Below are positions 8,100 through 16,147 of a stretch of DNA of 28,733 bases, piece after piece. This DNA comes from CBDUBU01 sp965365465 (GTDB lineage: Bacteria; Bacteroidota; Rhodothermia; Rhodothermales; DASSAV01), in contig CBDUBU010000012.1 in NCBI GenBank assembly GCA_965365465.1, positions 1-28,733 on the forward strand, written 5' to 3'. The translations under genes were made by a program, and so were the position numbers. The notes beneath the pieces are model-generated. The model ran no database searches. It had not been told where the DNA came from and worked only from the letters and a program-made list of their open reading frames with translations. Each line of letters starts with the position of its first letter. Position 1 is the stretch's first letter.

Positions 8100-11000
8100 G
8101 TGAAGCTATCAACGCGCATAGAGACGTTTTTCGGAGGGCAGTCCGGGCGGCGTTACTGGAGTATCGCCGGGTTTCTGGCATCGGTGCTGTTAGGCACTGC
8201 TGTTTTCAGTCTCTGGCAGGCAGAGACGCTGGAAGGCTCGATGCAGGGGGTGCAGGCGGACGTTGTAGATGGCGCCATTGCCGCTATCGAGGACCACTTC
8301 GCCGGTTTGCAGGCTGAGATGCTGGCGCAGGCCATGACGATTGCTGAGTCGCCTGTTGTTCTGCAAGAACTACGTAATCGACGGCAATCCAGAATGGAAG
8401 GCGCCTTTTTGCCGGAAGCACTTCCGGAAGCGCTCATCCGGTATTTTGCGGCGCTTGCGCCGCAAGAAAATGATGCCGTGGAATTATATGATCTGGAGCC
8501 GAGACTGGTTGCCTGGAAGGGCTTCAGTATGCCGCTGGACGATGCGCTCCAGAAGACACGCTTTCTTGAAACCTATCAGACGGCTATTTCGAGAGACGGA
8601 GACCTGCGCACGGCGCTTGTGATATGGCATCCGGTAAAAGCGGGAGGAGAGGTGCTTGGCGCGGTGCGCGTAATGCACAGGGTAGCCTTCCGCGCCCCTG
8701 TCCAGAACCAGTATCTGAGCGACTACAGCATTGAGGAACAGTGGCGGCGGATGGTTCACTTGCCTGTGAAAGTGAGCTTTGATGGGGCGGTTACTGCTGA
8801 CGTTTCCCCCGCGCAGGCGCAGGTGCGCATGTTGCAAGGCATAGATGGGACGGTTCTGGGGCGCGTCATTGTCACGCCTCCTGCGGTTGCAGACCTGGCG
8901 GCGGAGGCGCGTGCGCGGAGCAGCGATGTCATGGCATTCTGGACAACGCTGCTTCTGTTCTGGCTTGTTGCGGGCCTGTGGATGTGGCGCCGTCTTTATG
9001 ACAAAACGAGATTGAGCGAGCCGTCGAGAAAGGAAGACCTGCATGGCGCCGTGCGTTTTCTATGCTTTGCAGCAGCATGGTGGGGAATGCGGTTTATCTT
9101 GCTTGAGCTTCATGTCCCGGATCGTTGGCAGACCGGCAAAGCGCCGCTGGCTCCTCTTTTTGATCCCCGGCATTTCGCTTCGACACTGGGAGCCGGTTTG
9201 TTGCGGTCTACGGGAGACCTATTTATTACGGCACTTTTCGCGTTTTTTTTTGGCATCGCCTTTCTTCATTTTGCGTCCCGCTTGAGAGCAGGGTTCAGCT
9301 TCAAGCAACTGCGTCTGCGTGAGCGCGAGGCAACTCCGCTTTCCCCGGTTCTGTTTGGCGCTATACTCATGGTCGCTGTACCGGCAATTACGGGAGTAAC
9401 GTATTTGCTCGCGCTGGTAACGCGCCACGCGATTCTGGACAGCACACTGGATTACTTCGAACGCACCGGCCTGACAATGCCCGTAGAACCAGAGCGGCTT
9501 GTTCTGGTGGTCTTCTGCGGGCTTCTTTTGAGCACGATGGCTGCGATGCTGGTCACAGCAGCCATTGCCTGGATTGCTATTCGGGGACTGCTGCGGCATA
9601 TGCCTTTCCGCCGTCCGATCCGGGGGCTAGCGCTTGTCCTGTCAAGTGTGGTGCTCGTGCAGTTTGCCATTCTTTACGGATTCTTTGATGCGCAGCGCGT
9701 ATTGCCCTGGCCTACGCTGCTCATTTTCTTGCTGCTCAGTTTTGGGCTGGCGAGCTTTTTTCTCATACATCGCATCGACGGTCTGGAATTACTGACGCTG
9801 CGCGGCGTTCTGCTGGCGGTTTTTCTCTTTACGCTGCTTCTCTACCCCATGTTTAACAAAGGCATGGATGCAGGCAGGCGTATGCAAATGCTAGACGCGG
9901 CTGAGTTCTTCGATCAGGGACGCGACCCCAGGATTGTGTTTGCGATCGAGCAACTACTGGAGACGGCTCGCTCCAAGCCTGAGATGGCAGGAATTCTGGC
10001 AGGCATGGGAGGCGAGGCAAGGAACTGGCTGCTGGATTCGCTCGCTGTCGATCTGCTGCGCGGCTCCATGCTCTCCTCGTTTGGTTCCTATGACGTTAGC
10101 CTTACTATTCTGACCGAAAACGGGGGTCCTGTGGGGCGCTACTACCAGGCGGAACAGACGCTGGGGAATACGGTGCTTGACCAGATTGATTCTTCGGAAT
10201 TTGATGTTCTCAGGCAAATGTATGCAGAGAAGGAAAGCGGCGCATTGAGTCCTATGGTCCAGCAAGTAACCGGGAGGCTGGAGCGGGACCGTTTTCAGTA
10301 CGCTGGAATTGCGCCTCTGCATATACGGGGAAACGAACGCATCACAGGCTGGATCATGGCGCGTGCTGAACCGCGTGTTCAGTCCACGGAGACGCCTTTT
10401 CCGCGCGTGCTCCTTCCAGGAGGCGTTCTCAGCAATCTCCGGGCCAACCTGTCGCTGGCTCAGTTCAGGGATGGGGTTCTTTTACACAGCGCAGGCCGCA
10501 ACTTTGGGCGCTACCGCCTGGGAGAAAAGGTGCGCGAAGCGCTCAACACCCAACCCGTGTTGTGGCAGGTGGAGGACGTTGAGCGGAGGCTGTACCTGAC
10601 CTATTACCAGCGTCAGGATGTTTCTGGTGTTCGTTCGTTGCAATCACAGACAGCGCCCTCCGTCAGTAAGTCTGTCGTGGCTGTGCGTACTCCGGCGATC
10701 AATACTTTCGATCATCTTTACTACCTGCTTCGGTTGACCGTAGCAGGGCTTTTCGTCGGGCTTCCGCTATATCTGGCAGGTCTGTATTTGAGGCGTCGTG
10801 CGGGACTTCTGCCGGCCCCCCGCGTGCGATTCCGCGACAAGGTGCTGAATGCATTTCTGGTAGTGGGAATCATTTCAGTCGCGGCTGTAGGTTTTGTCGG
10901 AAGGACCGTTGTCGTCGAGGAGAAGGAAGGAGCCGTTCAGGTCTGGCTGCAGCAACATCTGGAGCAGATTGAACGAACGCTGGAGTCGGAAGCACATGGG

Positions 11001-12308
11001 GATGAACTACCCCATCAGGTGCTGGATCGTGTGCGCGTTGATTCGCTTGCTGCACTTCTGGGCCTCGATCTCAACATTTACCGCGGCGAGCGGCTTGTGG
11101 CCTTGAGCCGTCCGCAACTTCTGCGGGATCGGCTGATCGATGAGCGATTGCCGGCAGAAGTATATCAGGCATTGTACCATGATGGTTACCGGTTCGCGCT
11201 CAGCGAGGCGAAGGTTGGCAACTTTACCTATACGGCCGGCTTCAGGGCCATACTGAATGAGCAAGGGCAGCCACGGTATGTGCTGTCGGTGCCGACGTTG
11301 CCGGAGCAGGAGCGCATCGAAGAAGAAAGAGCAAGGACCATTGCCTATCTTTTCGGGTCCTTGCTCCTGCTCGTACTGGTCGTTATGCTGACGGCCTCGG
11401 TGCTGGCTAATGCGCTTGCGCGGCCAATAGGCCGATTGCGGGCCGGCCTGGAGGCTGTTGCAAAGGGGCAGTTTGAGCGTTCCATTCCGGTCAATACGAG
11501 GGACGAAATAGGAGAGCTGGTGCAGACATTCAATGCCATGCAAGAGCAGCTCGCCGAAAGCCGCCGGAAGCTCGCGCAGCAGGAGCGACAACTGGCCTGG
11601 CGCGAGATGGCGCGTCAGGTGGCGCATGAGATCAAGAATCCCCTCACGCCCATGAAGCTCTCGGTTCAGCATCTTCGCCGCGCCTTTTACCATTTACATC
11701 CTGCGCAAAGCGAGATCGGAGATCCGGCGGAAAGCAAGTTTACCAGCCTGTTTGATCGGATCACCCATACGCTGATCGAACAGATTGACACGCTGGCCCG
11801 TATTGCAAATGAGTTTCATTCCTTTGCCCGGATGCCGACCCGCATGATGGAGCGCCTCGACCTGAATGCAGTGGTTGACGAAGCCGTTTCCCTGATGCAG
11901 GAGGAAACGGATGCCGAGATAAAAACGGAACTGAGCATCCAGCCGCTCATTGTGGAAGCAGATCGGGAAGAGTTGCGGCGCATTTTCATCAACCTGATCA
12001 AGAATGCGCTGCAAGCCATTCCAGGCAACGTTGCCGGTCGCGTGGAGATCAGGACAGCAGCGCAAGCAGGTTCAAATGGCCAGGCAGCCTGGGCGTACAG
12101 CACGGTATCAGACAATGGGGCCGGAATCCAGCCGGATCTGCGCGACAAAATCTTTGAGCCGAACTTTTCAACAAAAACGAGTGGTACGGGCCTCGGGCTT
12201 GCCATTGCGCGGAAGGGCGTAGAAGACCTGCACGGGGAAATCGGTTTTGAGACGCAAGAAGGATCCGGCACAATGTTCTGGGTAAAGCTTCCGCTACTGG
12301 AAGGATGA
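8100..12308 (+). CDS. Very large multi-membrane-span sensor histidine kinase (NtrY-like core)
   Basis: A 1402-residue inner-membrane kinase with a GTG start. Predicted membrane helices are near 21-40, 276-297, 317-336, 372-393, 416-441, 467-494, 508-529, 538-556, 567-586, 874-897, 914-934 and 1080-1103. They enclose three soluble stretches (about 41-275, 590-870 and 935-1078) that may be extracytoplasmic sensors. A HAMP linker (about 1104-1156) leads to a HisKA motif RQVAHEIKNPLTP with phospho-acceptor His1176. The ATPase domain has NLIKNALQA (1298-1306), DNGAGI (1338-1343) and GTGLGLAIA (1362-1370). All catalytic motifs look intact. There is no receiver domain and no response regulator nearby, so the partner is unknown. 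The NtrY-like call rests on the HAMP-HisKA core; the N-terminal half is roughly double the usual size. The stop overlaps the tenA start as ATGA. Confidence 0.85.
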   Translation: MKLSTRIETFFGGQSGRRYWSIAGFLASVLLGTAVFSLWQAETLEGSMQGVQADVVDGAIAAIEDHFAGLQAEMLAQAMTIAESPVVLQELRNRRQSRMEGAFLPEALPEALIRYFAALAPQENDAVELYDLEPRLVAWKGFSMPLDDALQKTRFLETYQTAISRDGDLRTALVIWHPVKAGGEVLGAVRVMHRVAFRAPVQNQYLSDYSIEEQWRRMVHLPVKVSFDGAVTADVSPAQAQVRMLQGIDGTVLGRVIVTPPAVADLAAEARARSSDVMAFWTTLLLFWLVAGLWMWRRLYDKTRLSEPSRKEDLHGAVRFLCFAAAWWGMRFILLELHVPDRWQTGKAPLAPLFDPRHFASTLGAGLLRSTGDLFITALFAFFFGIAFLHFASRLRAGFSFKQLRLREREATPLSPVLFGAILMVAVPAITGVTYLLALVTRHAILDSTLDYFERTGLTMPVEPERLVLVVFCGLLLSTMAAMLVTAAIAWIAIRGLLRHMPFRRPIRGLALVLSSVVLVQFAILYGFFDAQRVLPWPTLLIFLLLSFGLASFFLIHRIDGLELLTLRGVLLAVFLFTLLLYPMFNKGMDAGRRMQMLDAAEFFDQGRDPRIVFAIEQLLETARSKPEMAGILAGMGGEARNWLLDSLAVDLLRGSMLSSFGSYDVSLTILTENGGPVGRYYQAEQTLGNTVLDQIDSSEFDVLRQMYAEKESGALSPMVQQVTGRLERDRFQYAGIAPLHIRGNERITGWIMARAEPRVQSTETPFPRVLLPGGVLSNLRANLSLAQFRDGVLLHSAGRNFGRYRLGEKVREALNTQPVLWQVEDVERRLYLTYYQRQDVSGVRSLQSQTAPSVSKSVVAVRTPAINTFDHLYYLLRLTVAGLFVGLPLYLAGLYLRRRAGLLPAPRVRFRDKVLNAFLVVGIISVAAVGFVGRTVVVEEKEGAVQVWLQQHLEQIERTLESEAHGDELPHQVLDRVRVDSLAALLGLDLNIYRGERLVALSRPQLLRDRLIDERLPAEVYQALYHDGYRFALSEAKVGNFTYTAGFRAILNEQGQPRYVLSVPTLPEQERIEEERARTIAYLFGSLLLLVLVVMLTASVLANALARPIGRLRAGLEAVAKGQFERSIPVNTRDEIGELVQTFNAMQEQLAESRRKLAQQERQLAWREMARQVAHEIKNPLTPMKLSVQHLRRAFYHLHPAQSEIGDPAESKFTSLFDRITHTLIEQIDTLARIANEFHSFARMPTRMMERLDLNAVVDEAVSLMQEETDAEIKTELSIQPLIVEADREELRRIFINLIKNALQAIPGNVAGRVEIRTAAQAGSNGQAAWAYSTVSDNGAGIQPDLRDKIFEPNFSTKTSGTGLGLAIARKGVEDLHGEIGFETQEGSGTMFWVKLPLLEG

Positions 12309-13039
12309 ACAACAGCATGACCGAAACATCGATAATGACAGCAGATAAGGTTGTAGTGCTTGAAATCCCGCCCTTTGCCCGGGACTGCATGAAGGCAGCC
12401 GGGGACGCATGGCGGGCCTCTTTTCAACATCCCTTTGTTCAGGCGCTGGCAGACGGAACCCTTGAAAGCGAGCGTTTCAGGTTTTACCAGATGCAGGATG
12501 CGCGCTATCTTGCAGCATTTGCCGATGCCTGCTCGCTCGTTTCTACACGCTGCCCGGACTTTTCAGATAAGTTATGGTTTATCGATGCAGCCCGGCTGGC
12601 GCTGATCGTGGAGGCCGAGCTTCATGCAGGCTATGGGGTAAAGCTCGGTTATACGCAGGCCGATGTTGCCAGGCTGGATCTGTCGCCCAATAATCATGCT
12701 TACCAGACGCACATGATAGCGACAGCGCAGCAGGGGACGCTTGTGGAGGCTGTGGCAGCGCTAGCCCCATGCCCCTGGTTGTATACTGAACTTGGCGCTT
12801 TTCTACAGAAAAAACTGGTTCGCGTCGAAGACGATCATCAGTATGCAGACTGGCTGCGCACTTACGCGGCCCCCGGTTTCGTGGAGTACACGAACAGTCT
12901 TCTGAAGCTGCTGCAGCGGTATGCGGAGGCGCATGACGAAGCGGCTCGCGAGCGAGCCAGGAGAGCCTTTGCGGTTAGCGCCCGCTACGAATGGATGTTC
13001 TGGCAGCAAGCCTGGGAACTGCAAAAATGGCCTGTCTGA
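12305..13039 (+). CDS. tenA: TenA family aminopyrimidine aminohydrolase (thiaminase II)
   Basis: A 244-residue cytoplasmic protein that salvages the thiamine pyrimidine by hydrolysing aminopyrimidine breakdown products. Family landmarks are FYQMQDARYL (Asp65), the catalytic cysteine in APCPWLYTELG (Cys156, with Tyr160) and YEWMFWQQAW (Glu229) at the C-terminus. The ATG overlaps the kinase stop as ATGA, so translation is probably coupled. Alternative in-frame ATGs at codons 5 and 11 would give a more typical N-terminus. No other thi gene and no separate leader (hence no TPP riboswitch) lie upstream, since the upstream bases are kinase coding sequence. The sigma factor gene converges 18 nt downstream. 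Confidence 0.9.
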   Translation: MNNSMTETSIMTADKVVVLEIPPFARDCMKAAGDAWRASFQHPFVQALADGTLESERFRFYQMQDARYLAAFADACSLVSTRCPDFSDKLWFIDAARLALIVEAELHAGYGVKLGYTQADVARLDLSPNNHAYQTHMIATAQQGTLVEAVAALAPCPWLYTELGAFLQKKLVRVEDDHQYADWLRTYAAPGFVEYTNSLLKLLQRYAEAHDEAARERARRAFAVSARYEWMFWQQAWELQKWPV

Positions 13040-13057
13040 AAAACATGATTTGCTGAT

Positions 13058-13723
13058 TCAGGCAGGAACGCCCTCTGCTCCTTCGAGATAATGCAGCAGT
13101 TTCGGGTCTGAGCGAAGCCTGTTCAAAACTTTATTGACGTACGACCGGATGATGGGACGCGGTCTCTCCAGGATTTTGCTGATCTCCTCGTAGCTGCACT
13201 CTTCCAAAAAGCGCAGCCGGGCGACCTCCTGCAGAAACGCCGGAAGCCGGTCTATGGCAGACGTCAGCGCCTGAAACATCACGTCTGTTTCATCAACAGG
13301 TTCTTCGGACCAGGAGAGAGGTATTTGAAGCGGTATGATGTCGAGCGATACCGCTTTTCCCTGCGTGCGGAGGTAGTTGCGGAAGGTGTTTTTGCACACG
13401 ACGCTGATCCAGCTCGCGTAGCGTCCGGGGTCATGAATCGTGCATTGCCGCGTCTGCACCTTAGTATAAGTTCTTCCCACCAGCGCATCAAAGTCGACGC
13501 AGTCGTAGGTAGGATGCTGAATAAACTTGCCTATGAAATACCGGCGTATGTAGCAGTACGTCCAGAGGTCAACCAGTTGTTTTGCGTCTGCCTCCCCGTC
13601 CTTCCACCGTTTATACACCGCATTGGCCATATCCGAGTCGTTGATGTGGAAGGGCAACTTCGCCGCGACAACATCCAGAGACTGAAATGCAGTAGGCAGT
13701 CTCATAGTGTGGGGTTGTTCCAT
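13058..13723 (-). CDS. ECF-like RNA polymerase sigma factor
   Basis: A 221-residue protein with two sigma domains. Residues about 53-120 look like region 2 (helical, with YIRRYFIGKF and a tail ASWISVVCKNTFRNYLR typical of ECF factors). Residues about 155-207 look like region 4: AIDRLPAFLQEVARLRFLEE, then a helix-turn-helix CSYEEISKILERPRPIIRS and VNKVLNRLR. The frame is open upstream to an ATG at 13789, but that adds a hydrophobic leader out of place in a sigma factor, so 13723 (or 13705) is preferred. No anti-sigma gene is adjacent. It is divergent from rplM and convergent with tenA. Its target genes cannot be told from the window. Confidence 0.8.
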   Translation of the reverse strand: MEQPHTMRLPTAFQSLDVVAAKLPFHINDSDMANAVYKRWKDGEADAKQLVDLWTYCYIRRYFIGKFIQHPTYDCVDFDALVGRTYTKVQTRQCTIHDPGRYASWISVVCKNTFRNYLRTQGKAVSLDIIPLQIPLSWSEEPVDETDVMFQALTSAIDRLPAFLQEVARLRFLEECSYEEISKILERPRPIIRSYVNKVLNRLRSDPKLLHYLEGAEGVPA

Positions 13724-13902
13724 GATGAGTGTGCAGATTCCGTAGAACAAGATGAGCAAACCGTCGAACATAGGCAGCAGCAGGAGCATGGCAGATAATC
13801 AAGATTAGAGGAATTTGATTGCGCTCAAAAACATTGTCCGGCGTGCGGCGTGGGAAGGACGCCGGAGTAGAATTCGGCGCGGGGCAATCCTGATCCTTTT
13901 CA

Positions 13903-13931
13903 TTGACAATTAGCATCAGGACCATTATCTT
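13903..13931 (+). promoter_or_regulatory. Promoter for rplM-rpsI
   Basis: A perfect TTGACA (13903-13908), a 17-nt spacer and TATCTT (13926-13931, 4 of 6). Transcription would start near 13938, giving a leader of about 150 nt before rplM. This is the best sigma-70-type promoter in the window. Confidence 0.55.
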
Positions 13932-13991
13932 ATCAAACTGTCGTAATCAGCGCGGCCTCAAGGTTTTTACACGAGGAAGCGTACTTACCTG

Positions 13992-14020
13992 TATCCGGTA
14001 TTTGACGACCGGATATTTTT
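13992..14020 (+). terminator. Terminator-like hairpin in the rplM leader (candidate attenuator)
   Basis: TATCCGGT (13992-13999) and ACCGGATA (14008-14015) form a perfect 8-bp stem with an 8-nt loop, followed directly by TTTTT (14016-14020). It lies between the rplM promoter and the rplM start, so termination here would stop transcription before the ribosomal genes. L13 operons are autoregulated in several bacteria; an attenuator role here is inference. Confidence 0.5.
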
Positions 14021-14044
14021 ATCTGGATTTGTTGGATGTACTGT

Positions 14045-14066
14045 TGCGCCCGAAACCGGGTGCGCA
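14045..14066 (+). promoter_or_regulatory. Leader stem-loop just before the rplM ribosome binding site
   Basis: TGCG/CGCA and CCCG/CGGG arms pair around an AAAC loop with a 2-nt bulge. The structure ends 11 nt before the GGAG site (14078-14081), which sits 6 nt before ATG 14088. It could bind L13 or affect ribosome access (inference). Confidence 0.4.
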
Positions 14067-14087
14067 GCGCAGGACACGGAGACCTTC

Positions 14088-14531
14088 ATGGACGCAAATA
14101 GCTTCAAAACTTACAGCGCAAAACCGCAAGAGGTGGAGCGCGTGTGGTATGTGATTGACGCCGAAAACGAAGTCGTAGGGCGACTGGCTTCGCAGATCGC
14201 GTCTGTGCTTCGGGGAAAGCACAAGCCCAGTTTTACGCCGCATGTGGATACAGGTGATTACGTGATCGTGATCAACGCAGACAAAGTGCGTTTTACGGGG
14301 AATAAGGAAGGAAACAAGGAGTATTTCCATCATACAGGCTATCCGGGCGGCGCCAAGGTGACCACCCCGAAGTTGGTGCGGCCTCGGAAACCCACATTTA
14401 TTGTAGAAAACGCCGTAAAGGGGATGCTTCCGAAGGGGCCGCTGGGGCGGCAGATGATCAGGAAACTGAAGGTATATGCCGGCCCGACGCATCCGCACGA
14501 GGCCCAGCAGCCCCGGGAACTCTCGCTGTAA
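14088..14531 (+). CDS. rplM: 50S ribosomal protein L13
   Basis: A 147-residue ribosomal protein of the large subunit. The match to L13 is clear throughout: WYVIDAENEVVGRLASQIA at the N-terminus, GDYVIVINADKVRFTG in the centre, KEYFHHTGYPGG, and KGMLPKGPLGRQMIRKLKVY with YAGPTHPHEAQQP at the C-terminus. The start is supported by GGAG 6 nt upstream. It is followed by rpsI after 55 nt, the usual L13-S9 pair. Expression probably depends on the strong promoter and the leader hairpins upstream. Confidence 0.97.
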   Translation: MDANSFKTYSAKPQEVERVWYVIDAENEVVGRLASQIASVLRGKHKPSFTPHVDTGDYVIVINADKVRFTGNKEGNKEYFHHTGYPGGAKVTTPKLVRPRKPTFIVENAVKGMLPKGPLGRQMIRKLKVYAGPTHPHEAQQPRELSL

Positions 14532-14586
14532 GGATATATAGCTTACCCGAATTACAACTTTATTATCGTTCTTGAACCATTAGATC

Positions 14587-14982
14587 ATGGCAGGACCTGT
14601 TCAGTACAATGCGGTGGGACGTCGCAAGACAGCGGTAGCGCGTGTCTATTTGCGTCCGGGAAACGGTCGTTTTGTCGTTAACAAACGCGATGCGGCTATG
14701 TACTTCCCCCTCGAATGGCGCCGGAAAATGCTCGTTACTCCTTTTGAAGTCACCGCTACGACAGGGCAGTTTGACGTAGTCGTAAACGCAAAGGGCGGGG
14801 GCCTGAGTGGTCAGGCAGAGGCTATTCGCCTGGGCATTGCGCGCGCGCTTGTTACGTTTAACGAGTCTTTCCGCAAACCCTTGCGCGATGCCGGCTTCCT
14901 GACGCGCGACCCGCGTATGGTCGAGCGCAAAAAGTACGGCCAGCCCAAAGCGCGCAAACGGTTTCAGTTCTCCAAGCGCTAA
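14587..14982 (+). CDS. rpsI: 30S ribosomal protein S9
   Basis: A 131-residue small-subunit protein. It starts with YNAVGRRKTAVARVYLRPG, contains GGGLSGQAEAIRLGIARAL in the centre, and ends with the characteristic basic tail KARKRFQFSKR whose last arginine reaches the ribosomal P site. It is co-directional with rplM and almost certainly co-transcribed with it. Confidence 0.97.
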   Translation: MAGPVQYNAVGRRKTAVARVYLRPGNGRFVVNKRDAAMYFPLEWRRKMLVTPFEVTATTGQFDVVVNAKGGGLSGQAEAIRLGIARALVTFNESFRKPLRDAGFLTRDPRMVERKKYGQPKARKRFQFSKR

Positions 14983-14991
14983 GAGGCGAGC

Positions 14992-15049
14992 GGCGTCCAG
15001 TGTCTCCTCCGAGCGATGGAGGCGCCTTCCGTCAGCACTTTATTTTTAT
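14992..15049 (+). terminator. Possible terminator or leader structure after rpsI
   Basis: GGCG (14992-14995) can pair with CGCC (15023-15026), enclosing an inner CCTCC (15006-15010) / GGAGG (15018-15022) stem. A T-rich run follows at about 15039-15049, some 13 nt after the stem, further than in a classical terminator. It lies in the 231-nt gap before rpsB and may be an S2 leader element instead. Confidence 0.25.
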
Positions 15050-15213
15050 CACACATACTGCTTGATGCGCAGCAGGGTGACCTCTCGAGCTGTCTCGTTC
15101 AGAATGGAAGCAGCGCCTCCTGGCGGCTGGTCCCTTCTCTGGACGCAGGTTTCAGCCTGACAGGTTTTAGCTGCGCCTGAGACGGCAGTAGCGGATTAAA
15201 CCCAGAGAAAAAC

Positions 15214-15987
15214 ATGGCTGAAGTACAAACACCGGTGCATCGCGCCCAGATTGAAGATTTGCTGAAAGCAGGCACTCATTTCGGGCATCTTACCAGCCGT
15301 TGGAACCCGAAGATGAAGCCGTACATCTTCATGGAGCGCAACGGCATCCACATCATTGATTTGATGCAGACCCAAGCTCTGCTTGACCAGGCGGCAGACG
15401 CAGCCATGCGTTTCGCACGTCAGGGCAGGAAGATCCTCTTTGTGGGGACCAAAAAGCAGGCCAGAGAGATTGTTAGCAAGCAGGCGGAGGAGTGCGGTTC
15501 TCCTTATGTGGTAGAACGCTGGCTTGGCGGCACGCTGACTAACTTTCAGACCATCCGCAAGAGCATCCGTACGATGGAGTCGCTGGAGAAAATGGAAGCC
15601 GATGGCACGATGGCCCAGCTCAAAAAGAAAGAGCGCCTCATGAAGACGCGCGAGCACGAGAAGCTGGCTAAAACGCTGGGCGGCATCGCTGATATGGCTC
15701 GTCTTCCTGGCGCTCTGTTCATTGTTGATATCAACAGGGAGCACATTGCTGTCAACGAAGCCCGCAAACTGGGTATTCCGATCATTGCGATGGTTGACAC
15801 CAACTGCAATCCGGGAGTTGTAGACTACCCCGTTCCGGCCAACGATGATGCGCTGAAATCCATTCAACTGATTACCTCTGTAATTTCCAGTGCGGTTTCG
15901 GAGGGGTCCAAGTCGCGTGATCTCCAGGAATCCACCAGCAAGGCAGAGAAAGAGCGGCGCGCGCAGGAGGCTGAAAACGAGGCATAA
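15214..15987 (+). CDS. rpsB: 30S ribosomal protein S2
   Basis: A 257-residue small-subunit protein. S2 signatures include the N-terminal LLKAGTHFGHLTSRWNPKM, IIDLMQTQ, GRKILFVGTKKQA, RWLGGTLTNFQTI and the late motif GIPIIAMVDTNCNPG. The C-terminal ~30 residues are a charged tail rich in Glu, Lys and Ser beyond the conserved core. The start is preceded by a GAGAAA site. A terminator-like hairpin overlaps the stop codon and the tsf gene follows, the usual order. Confidence 0.97.
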   Translation: MAEVQTPVHRAQIEDLLKAGTHFGHLTSRWNPKMKPYIFMERNGIHIIDLMQTQALLDQAADAAMRFARQGRKILFVGTKKQAREIVSKQAEECGSPYVVERWLGGTLTNFQTIRKSIRTMESLEKMEADGTMAQLKKKERLMKTREHEKLAKTLGGIADMARLPGALFIVDINREHIAVNEARKLGIPIIAMVDTNCNPGVVDYPVPANDDALKSIQLITSVISSAVSEGSKSRDLQESTSKAEKERRAQEAENEA

Positions 15988-16007
15988 GGGCTGGAACGCA
16001 GCCCTTT
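15986..16007 (+). terminator. Intrinsic-terminator-like hairpin at the end of rpsB
   Basis: AAGGGCTG (15986-15993) and CAGCCCTT (15999-16006) form an 8-bp stem with a GAACG loop; the T run is short (TTTCTC). The stem starts within the TAA stop codon. It probably reduces rather than abolishes read-through into tsf. Confidence 0.5.
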
Positions 16008-16147
16008 CTCACGTTCTGTTTGTCTGAACAGTGCTCTCCCGGACTGATTTTACGGGTCGCGCCGGGTATAGCATGGCAGGGGGCAGAGGGGAATCCGGAA
16101 GCCCGGCAACAAACCAGATTTTTGCTTATCCAAAATTGCTTAAGAAT

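Larger units (their letters stand above)
13724..14087. other. Divergent intergenic region between the sigma factor and rplM
   Basis: About 364 bases without a convincing gene. The half next to rplM holds a strong promoter (13903-13931), an inverted repeat TCCTGAT (13888-13894) / ATCAGGA (13915-13921) bracketing the -35 hexamer, a terminator-like leader hairpin (13992-14020) and a second hairpin beside the ribosome binding site. The half next to the sigma gene shows no clear promoter on the minus strand. Confidence 0.55.

Noticed and set aside
12305..12400. TPP riboswitch before tenA
   Set aside because: The tenA start overlaps the kinase stop, so there is no leader to hold a riboswitch, and no THI-box motifs were seen.
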